Shown: piece after piece, positions 56,490 to 64,000 of the stretch | Position numbering within the stretch: the first letter of the stretch is position 1 | Layout of the letters: each line of letters starts with the position of its first letter | Assembly: GCA_014607495.2 (NCBI GenBank) | Contig: CP053153.1 | Location: forward strand, 4,154,001-4,218,000 | From: Carposina sasakii | Lineage: Eukaryota; Arthropoda; Insecta; Lepidoptera; Carposinidae | DNA: 64,000 nucleotides | Direction: 5' to 3' | Made by a program: the position numbers and the translations under genes | Notes under the pieces: generated by a model | Database searches by the model: none | Told to the model about the DNA's origin: nothing | The model's input: the letters and a program-made list of their open reading frames with translations, nothing else

Positions 56490-59441
56490 CGAAACTGGCA
56501 CGGATACGTCATTATTATATACTAAGATAAGACTTTTCGGAAAACGGTGGGACGTGGAACGAACTTATCGAATGTCCCTAACGCTGTCGTCAAACTGTCA
56601 AATCTCATATACTTTGCTTGCGAGTCAATAGCGGTACGCAGCGGAAATAAGTTCGTGCTTAAACGTTAACGTTATAACATTCTATTTACGAACTTTTTGC
56701 CCCCACAGTAGGTGGGTATAGCAGATTTCACTGATAATTTCTGGAAAAGTCCTTGTATCTAAAGTAAATTAATAAAACTTTGGGATTATAAACCCTTTAT
56801 GCAAGTTCAACTATATGTAACTTATGTTTGGCAACTACATAGTAGCTTAGGAGGTTAGCAGTGAAAATACAGCCCTTTCTCGAAGACCAATACCGATAGA
56901 AGGCGTTACCATAAAATGTCACTATGGTACTATTAAAAGACTGCTTTTCGAAAAAGGTTGCATTTTTATCTCATACTTTCCAGACTAATATGCCGTAACA
57001 GTGAAATAGTCAAACTATACGTACCAGTTAATTTCGCAACTCGCGGAATGCAAGCAATATTAGTGACGTCAGAGTGCGTGGTGTTTAGTTAACTTGTACG
57101 ATGTACCTACTTCATGAGATGTATGTACGAAAATAAATTATTTGTTCCAGTAATAGAGATTATATTGTTCTAGTAATGTGTCGAAAATGTTATTTTAGAC
57201 ATAATAAACACCTAGTCCACGTCTTGAGTAGATAACACGGGATTCGATTTGTAATTTTACTCAAGAATTTTTACAGCAGTCCAAGGATAAACTACGAGTA
57301 AGCATTAGGGTGCGAGCGCAGCGAACACGTATTATTTAACGATAAAGGATGTTGCGTCCTACGTATCTTATTCATATTGGAAATAGGGATTCGAATTCCA
57401 TAGCTGTGCTTCATGACAATCAGATTGTTAGTCCATTCTTTTGTTTATTCGTTTTTGATATTTGTACGCGATAGTCGTTTCAAGACAGCAAACCTATAAG
57501 ACCCTTTAAGAAATTTATAAAACATGAAGCTTTTCCTAGGACTGCACTTCGCTTTCCATTGTAAAAAAAAAAGAGGTAAGTTAATGTAACATACTTAAAC
57601 ATTATAAAATTCTACGTTAATTCACGTGATAACCTTTGAAAAGCTTATAATTATTAGATGAAAATGTTGGGCTTTAAAATTATGTAGTATTAGTACTACA
57701 CAATAAAATTACCAGTATTTGTTGTTACGTGCAAAACTTTAGAAATAGAATGTTAAAATTTAATAGTTTTTATTATTTTTTTACACAACAAAATATAAAT
57801 AATTTTAGCGGAATGGGGTAAACTTTCTTTTTCTTTGGCACGGTATTAGAGTTTCAGAACTGAGAATAAGGCTTCATCTGGTTTTGACCATACACTTCAA
57901 GGTAAATATGAGGCTTTATTCAATAAAAACGAGTGCATATTTTGTATTTTTGTCTAGTATTTGAAATACTTAGTAACAGACTTTATTGTAAATGTAATCA
58001 ACGAAACGGAATCACTCGCATAAAAAAAATTACTGAGCTTATGTTAATTTTTATGTTCTAGTAGATTTTTTAGACATAATACGTCATTTACCACGGGCCG
58101 GCAGCACGTTTTCACGTTGTCCTATCCTTTTCTGTCGCTCAGAGTTGTCATTTACTAGAACGAGATAGTAGATAGCGAGATTACTATAGCAAGCAGCGGA
58201 ATCTTTGAGGCGATAGTTTTTTCGCAATAAGCATAAAAACGTGTCGACAGGTGTGGTCCAACCCTACATTATGTTGAGCTTAGTTACAAATATCCTATTT
58301 TATTTTTATACTTATTTCTACTAAGTACACAAGGTGTTATTAATGATTTTAAGAATTATAATATGTATAATTTACGTTAAGTTTGTACATTCCTATTTTA
58401 ATTACTGGAATAGTCACTACACGCTGTCTTTACTCGTTACTTAAATATATTTAATTTTAATCTACACTGTCACAGTATGTACAATTTGTAAGTACAGTAA
58501 GCTGCTCTGGTAGTAAGATGAGGACAAGAAAACTGTATGAGGATAAGTCAAGTTAATATGTCTCCAAAGTGCATTAAATTTGCGCAATGCAACTAAGGAA
58601 TTTTTCTAAAGAATATAAGGAACATTGGCTATATTGTTAAAGATTTGACACACGTTGAGTGCAGACCGCCTGCTTGACGCTAATACAAATTACAACACAC
58701 TATGTTCACTACACATATCATACAATTTTCTTGTCTAGTCGGTAGAAAGGCACCAAGTTTAATATATTTTGATGATTGATGTAAGTGATGATTTTAAATT
58801 TTGATGTTGACTGTACATTGAAATAACTACCCAGTCTCTTAGTTCGGTTACATTTCAAAGAATATGGATATTTTCTGTTTGTTTTGGCCGTCTTTTTATA
58901 TATATTTTTAGTTCGTGTCATGTTTTATTTTATTGCTATATTTCAACCAACCCAAATGTAATCGAACTGAGCCTATTGTATAAATAAATAGTTAATAATT
59001 TAGTGAAATTACCTTATTATAAATAAGCAAATCTCACTCGCATCCACCCTCGGATAGATTCAGTGACTATTATTGTATGTATGCGTTGAATTATAATGTA
59101 TATTTCGCTTAGAACAATGTAGATAATGTGCAGAAATTGTTCAGAATTAAATATCATTGCAAAAATATCCAATTATTTTTAATTTCCATTAGAGATAATG
59201 GCAAAGGCGTACCATACAAGTGGTAAAGTGGATTTTTCAAAGACCAATTTTTCCTAGAATTTGGATCACTACGTTATTAAACCTTATCATATGTTACTGG
59301 TCAATCAAGTAATTTTTCCAGTAGGTACCTTAGCTTGGATTTGAGATGGAAGCAAGATACCCGTAAACGTGCAATTTAGAAGTAACTTCAAACAAAAATT
59401 GTAGGTAAATAAAAAGTGGCCTTTCTCATTCTTACAATAGA
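56490..59441. other. GAK 3' UTR and AT-rich intergenic sequence
   Basis: About 3 kb of AT-rich sequence between the convergent genes GAK and ISY1. Long open frames are absent and I recognise no conserved exon. It probably includes the 3' UTR of GAK up to the first AATAAA sites. Apart from short simple AT tracts, I see no repeat family that is shared with the rest of the window. Confidence 0.5.
56771..56776 (+). terminator. Candidate polyadenylation signal for GAK
   Basis: AATAAA lies 282 bases after the GAK stop codon; a further AATAAA-like site occurs near 57131. No GT-rich element was assigned, so which one is used cannot be told from sequence. Confidence 0.45.
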
Positions 59442-59447
59442 TTTATT
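59442..59447 (-). terminator. Candidate polyadenylation signal for ISY1
   Basis: AATAAA on the minus strand (tttatt on plus) lies about 35 bases beyond the ISY1 stop codon, a normal distance for a short insect 3' UTR. Confidence 0.55.
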
Positions 59448-59481
59448 CTTAACCTAACTAAAATTACGCTATCTCCATAGG

Positions 59482-62400
59482 TCAGCTTTCCATCTTCACT
59501 TCTGAGCACCCGTATCGGTCTAGGAGCTCCTGTTTTTTCCTTCTTAGTAGCGCTTCTTCTACTTCCTTCTGCGACGGCACGGCTACGTGTGACGTCACCG
59601 CTCGGGTCGGCGCATCTTCTTCATCATCTATCCTCTTGTCATCAGGCTAAGGAAAATGGAATATTGTATTTATTATATAAACACGAGGCGATTAAGGGTT
59701 CCCGGGAGATGGGCAGCAGCGCCTCCCGTGTTTGACAACATAGTCCAAAATACAAACTGCGGTCACCAACCCGTCTGCCCAGCGTGGTGACTGGGCAAAT
59801 ACCCCTCATGGCAGTCTTGTGGCGTGCCCTGGGGGAGGCCTACGTCCAGCAGTGGACTGCAAAAGGCTGATGATGATGATGATATAAACAAGACCAAGTT
59901 TCCAAAATGGGATACCTAGCAGGATCACACAGGTGATCCTATTGCCACGTTTAGAATAGCGGGTGGGACCAGAGGGCCTAGTGCGAGTTTTGACTTCGAG
60001 CTCGATCGCGTACACATTAAAGATCGGCTAACCAATCACGCCATAATGTGGTTGGTGTTCCTGATGCTGAGATTCTATATTGAATATGTATAATGTTTTT
60101 ATCAGCGCCATCTAGCCTCCAAATTCAAATTCAAAATATGCGTGTTCGTTAGTATGGTCAATAGTACAGTCAATACATTATGGGTGCTAAAGAGTATACA
60201 GTAAACCTAAGTTAAGACTAGATGGCGCTAGTGAAGGTTCTTATAATAAATATGATTGTATCTGTGACAACATAGTTTAACAATAGATGGCGCTATTAAA
60301 TATTATTATGGTTGTGTCTGTGACAGTTGGTTAGCCGCATTACGTTAACGCGACCGTGTTCGAAGTGAAAACTCACACTACGCCCCCAGGTACAACATCA
60401 GTGACAAGTGTAGGTCATCATAATGTCATCACACAACGGATTTTATAACAGTGAGCACGAGCGACCAAAATTAGTCCGATTGTGATCCTTTTCTTTATGT
60501 GGTTTTATATGTGAGTTGGAAAAATACAAGAAGGCTTACTTCAGCTTTTCAAAGAGCATATTATAACAAGAGATTTTGGACTACAATGTATAAATACATG
60601 TTTTGAATGACTTACATCTTCAGGGTAAATATTCTCCTCTTCGGGTAAGTTTTGCTCTTTATTATTCTCCTTGTTGCTCTTCCATTCTTCTATTGCTTTT
60701 GCGATTGCTGAAAATAACAAATCGTTATTTAGTTTTTTGTTAATATCTGGAGCTTTCACTGAGTCAATGACGTATTTCGTTTATCGAAAGCTTAAATAAA
60801 ACGTTAGTGTCAACGTTACATAATGCAAAATGAAAGTCTGACTTGAGTCATGTTGCCGTAGCCGCAGAAAAACTATATATTTTAGAAAACGTAAATTTAT
60901 TTTTAATCCGACTGTTATGGAAGCGTATTTACAGCTTTTGACGGATCATCAAAATCGATCTCCCATCATCAAGTTTCAGACAAACTTGCAAACAGCAAAT
61001 AATTTTATACATACACACTATCGAGAAACTATTCACGACATTTTTTTGCGACTACAAATCATATTATGTTTATAACTGCGCCAGAAGGGGGGGTTATGTT
61101 TTGCGAGTATACAGGGTGTAAAAAGACAACGATGTTTTTTTTATACCTCGTATTCTTTGTAAGGTTACGATCATTTTCTTCTATGGAACCAACCCTGGGA
61201 AACGACAAAAAATTATGAAAAAATACTGTCATTTTATTTCAAGCAATGTATTCAAAGTACAAATGTACCTACAAAACTAACATTATAACATTTTCCCATG
61301 GTATCTTTGAAAAAATATTTGTTAACCGATTTCAGATGGATTTATGTAAAAAAAAAATGATAATATTAATATAACTTTGGACCTCAATATCTTGGAAACC
61401 TGTGGTTTCCCAGGGGTGCTTCCATAGAAAAAAATGATCTTACAAAGAATACGAGATATTAAAAGAACAAAGTTGTCTTTTTACACCCAGTATGTATGTA
61501 TCATTCTTTGGCACGCTCTAGTTAGAGCCACATGTCACATTTGAGCTTGCGAGGAATGTACGAGCATTAGAGAGTGATACAGGGTCAAAATGTTTACGCA
61601 GTCGGGTGTTTTTCTTTAAATAAATGTGATTATTTTCCAAGTTAATAGTATGTTTCTGAATTGATAAAAAAATCTCAACACGTATAGAATGCAAACGTAG
61701 AGATTGTTAAAATAGTAAAGATGGGAGCTGTCTATGTGTTTACAGCTGTAGTGAACAAGCGAGCGACCTTCTCTCTCGGCTTCGGTCTCGGCGGGGCGCA
61801 GCAGGCCGTCGTCATCGTCGCGGTACCCGTAGTAGTCTGCGTCCACGTCGCGCATGAGGTCGGCTCGCGTGCGGCGCGGCGGCGGCGGCGGCTCCTGCTC
61901 GAACAGCTCGCGCACGCCTACCGCAAACATATTATGTTGTAGACGCAAACCAGTGGTACCCAAAGTGGTCCAGGTGGACCCCCAGGGGTCCACAGGACAC
62001 TCGATGGGGGTCTACGTTGGGGTTTCACAATTAATTTGTATGTGGTTAATGTGGTGTAGGCCTGTAGGGCGTCCACCAGAACGAGTTAACTCTTGAAAGG
62101 GGTCTATGAGAAAAAATTTTGGGAACCCCTGACGTAAACGAACCGCCAAAAAAGAATAACCATGGTGGTGTATGGCGCACTATGAGGATTTGTACAAGCA
62201 GCGGACAACGGACGTCATCCGTTCACGTCTCCAAGCGCTCATCCCCGTATTTTTAGTTCATGCCATTTCCAGTTTTTAAAAGTATTTCTAGTACTTTATC
62301 TGTATTTTGTATCTGATAGATTATGTTATGACTTGTACTGTAACCTTTATATACGTACTTTAAAACTATCGGCTTTCACCTTTAGGTAATTCGAAGACTG

Positions 62401-62769
62401 TAAAATCGCGGAACATACATGCGGTTACCAGGATTATATGTATATAACAAAGAGTAGGTACACTACTCTGGATTTTAGCTCCATCTTTTGGGATGCCATG
62501 TATATTATAATTATATACCTATAATCATATTGTGTTACAGTAAATAGCAATGAAACAATACATACCAGGCAAATCCTTTGCTGCGCCAAAATATTTATAT
62601 CCTCTATTCCCGGGAACCTCTTTGCCGTCTTGGTCCAGCATTTTAGGCCCAACGCGAGCGTGATCCGGCCCTCCTAAGGACTTGATCTGCACTTCCCAGT
62701 GACGCTTCTCACGCATCAACTTGTTAATCTCATCGTTCAAGTCTCGTATTCGAAACTCACCGAGGCCAG
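59482..62769 (-). CDS. ISY1: Pre-mRNA-splicing factor ISY1 (N-terminal exon(s) missing)
   Basis: Spliceosome component of the NineTeen/Cwc complex, in the nucleus, that supports the catalytic core at the first splicing step. Exons in coding order: 62566-62769, 61768-61917, 60616-60707, 59482-59646; all phases match. Recognised blocks are GLGEFRIRDLNDEINKLMRE, GNRGYKYFGAAKDLPG, GVRELFEQEPPPPPRRTRAD (with DADYYGYRDDDD after it) and VPSQKEVEEALLRRKKQELL near the C-terminus; the protein ends SEVKMES. The Ala codon of GLGEF is split, needing one base from an upstream exon. The expected first 70-80 residues (MARN...-type start) are not between 62770 and 63190, which is repeat-derived, so they must lie beyond 64000 or be lost. 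The unknown gene at 63191-64000 on the same strand then sits inside an ISY1 intron. Confidence 0.93.
59688..59885 (+). mobile_element. Short element sharing the RTE 3' tail, copy 5
   Basis: This is close in sequence to copy 1, including the tail gggggaggcctacgtccagc and a longer GATGATGATGAT end. It lies in the last intron of ISY1. Confidence 0.7.
59981..60388. mobile_element. Non-autonomous DNA element with about 45-base inverted ends
   Basis: Left end tagtgcgagttttgacttcg ... ggctaaccaatcac; right end gttggttagccgcattacgt ... tgaaaactcacactacg. The interior has two copies of tagatggcgct-type sequence. The same ends appear at about 33230 and 34110 around the RTE fragment in GAK intron 5. 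Confidence 0.6.
61110..61492. mobile_element. MITE family B, copy 3 (uninterrupted)
   Basis: It runs from tacagggtgtaaaaagacaa to tctttttacacccagta, with the same interior as the 51695 copy and no insertion. It lies in the ISY1 intron between 60708 and 61767. Confidence 0.8.
61951..62131. mobile_element. hAT-type MITE, copy 2
   Basis: It is 181 bases long, in the same family as 17990-18175, with ends cagtggtacccaaa / ttttgggaacccctg and target duplication acgcaaac / acgtaaac (one mismatch). It lies in an ISY1 intron only 33 bases from the exon edge at 61917, next to the acceptor. Confidence 0.87.
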
Positions 62770-63190
62770 CTATAGAAAAAACACGTTAGTTGAGTAAAGA
62801 GTTGAGGGTTTAAACATAGATGTATACTCGGTAAACACGGCAGTGTTTCCGATATGGGATAGCCAGTACCGCAGGATCATAAAAGAAACCCCACAACCAC
62901 GCTTAGCATAGCGGGGACAGATGTAAAAAAACAGATGTTATCGGTGACAAGTTGCTCTCATCGCTTGAGACAGCCCGAGTGCTTTAGTCGACTCTTACAA
63001 CATGCACGGATGGAGATGCAGCCTATGTATTCTAGTGAAGACCCGCATCAGCACAAGATTGGTAAATAACGAACAACAACGATGCAATAAGTGTGTATAT
63101 TTCAATAAGTTTAGTTATAAGATATATAGGTATTTAGATCTCTAGAAAACACTGTATTCAAGGTACAAGCGGTTTATGAATTAGAGACGT
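62770..63190. other. Repeat-derived spacer between ISY1 exon and the unknown gene
   Basis: The sequence from about 62834 to 63060 is a copy of a dispersed element (starts like ggcagtgtttccgatatggg, includes agcggggacagatgta and tcgactctta) also found at 3092-3238 and 44042-44215. I see no ISY1 N-terminal coding sequence in either frame set of the minus strand. Confidence 0.65.
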
Positions 63191-64000
63191 TCATTTCTTC
63201 TTTTTTCCTTTTTTACCTTTTTTGCCTACACTTGTTTGACTTTTACCCTTTTTAGCTTTTTTACCCTTAGCCTTTGCATCTTTCTTCCCGTCCTTTCCGT
63301 CTTTCTTTCCTTTTTTCTTCTTCTTACCCTCACTGCCACCAGGATCAGTCCACTGGGTGGACGATGTTCCGTTGACCTCAGTTGGCAGTTTTGGAGTAAC
63401 AAGCTCTATCTCCAAATCCGTTTTCTTGTCTTTGGATTCAAATTTCTTACCAATTTTCAAAATAAAGACATCTTTATTCGGATGCGATAATTTCCCTACC
63501 TCACAAGGCACAGGGCAATTAGAAGGAGTTATATTAACCGTTTTCCTATCTTTAGGATCACAAACTTTGTCGCAACCTTTGTATGTATATTTCAAGTTTG
63601 ATGAATACGTGTTATGACTCTTGTCAGGCTTACACAGATCTTTAGGCAGTTCAAATTGTATTTGTTCACCAGTATTATATGAATTGTCCTCACATTCACA
63701 TAGTTCTTGTATTCTATCATATTTCCCCGACCTCTCCGCCGCAGGAGTTTTAGGTACACGTATCTTAAGTTCATTGGCATTCATCTTTGTATAAATTTCG
63801 TCATACTTAGATTCTGGATATTTGGGTTCTGAACCTACAAAGGAATATGAATTTAATTTTAACCTTTACGGACATTAAATAAATTACGTTTTCTAAAAGA
63901 TATTACATACCACGAATTACATTTTCTGGTTCTCTATATGGTTCCGCTGACCGCTTAGAGGACATTAACGACATCGGGCTTTCTGTCCCTCTGTTAGGAG
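63191..64000 (-). CDS. Unrecognised Cys-containing, Lys-rich-tailed protein (partial)
   Basis: Two exons are seen: 63911 to the window edge and 63191-63834, joined in phase (codon G split over the intron) with GT and AG ends. The reading frame is long and clean, ending in TGA at 63191-63193. The visible product is about 245 residues. It starts PNRGTESPMSLMSSKRSAEP, has a middle part with eight cysteines in CEC, GCDKVC and NCPVPC-like groups, a segment rich in beta-forming residues (KDVFILKIGKKF), and a final stretch of about 50 residues that is mostly Lys and Gly. No signal peptide or membrane segment is visible in the part present. I do not recognise the family. The basic tail could bind nucleic acid or microtubules, but that is only a guess. 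It lies upstream of ISY1 on the same strand, apparently within an ISY1 intron. Confidence 0.75.

Noticed and set aside
61721..61942. Plus-strand open frame with GC-rich sequence
   Set aside because: Antisense of the ISY1 exon at 61768-61917.
63236..63617. Plus-strand open frames rich in Phe and Leu
   Set aside because: Antisense of the Lys-rich tail of the unknown minus-strand gene.

Overview
This is eukaryotic nuclear DNA from an insect, most likely a moth or butterfly. The evidence is AT-rich sequence, small GT-AG exons in long introns, conserved animal genes closest in style to insect orthologues, and a dense load of repeats of kinds I associate with Lepidoptera (RTE and Jockey-type LINE tails, tRNA-derived SINEs, TA-flanked hairpin MITEs, hAT MITEs). 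The order-level call is inference from the repeats. There is no bacterial-style gene organisation, CRISPR array or operon.

Layout. (1) 1-9138, minus: first third of ECM29, the HEAT-repeat adaptor that holds the 20S and 19S proteasome parts together; 14 exons placed and the rest off the left edge. (2) 9139-15708: repeat-filled intergenic DNA with a dead mariner transposase and several MITE/LINE fragments. (3) 15709-18779, minus: complete RNF41/Nrdp1 E3 ubiquitin ligase, 7 exons, 315 residues. (4) 18780-20791: divergent upstream region shared by RNF41 and the next gene. (5) 20792-56489, plus: complete cyclin-G-associated kinase/auxilin (GAK; 'aux' in Drosophila), 21 exons over 36 kb, about 1,149 residues: Ser/Thr kinase, PTEN-like phosphatase (P-loop arginine missing), C2, clathrin/adaptor-binding linker, C-terminal J domain with HPD. 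Its introns hold a near full-length but broken Jockey-type LINE, an RTE end, a Gypsy-type LTR fragment, a pogo-like element with a nested insertion, and many MITEs. (6) 59482-62769, minus: splicing factor ISY1 without its first exon(s). (7) 63191-64000, minus: C-terminal part of an unrecognised Cys- and Lys-rich protein that seems to lie inside the missing 5' intron of ISY1.

The genes are unrelated housekeeping functions (proteasome assembly, ubiquitin ligation, clathrin uncoating, splicing) and do not form a pathway. The most interesting points are repeated copies of the end of GAK exon 8, one of which keeps its frame, 20 of 25 residues and a splice donor; a one-base frame break in a G-rich part of GAK exon 16; a missing ECM29 exon with mismatched phases; an unknown gene nested on the same strand in ISY1; and structural duplications around a mariner and a Gypsy fragment.
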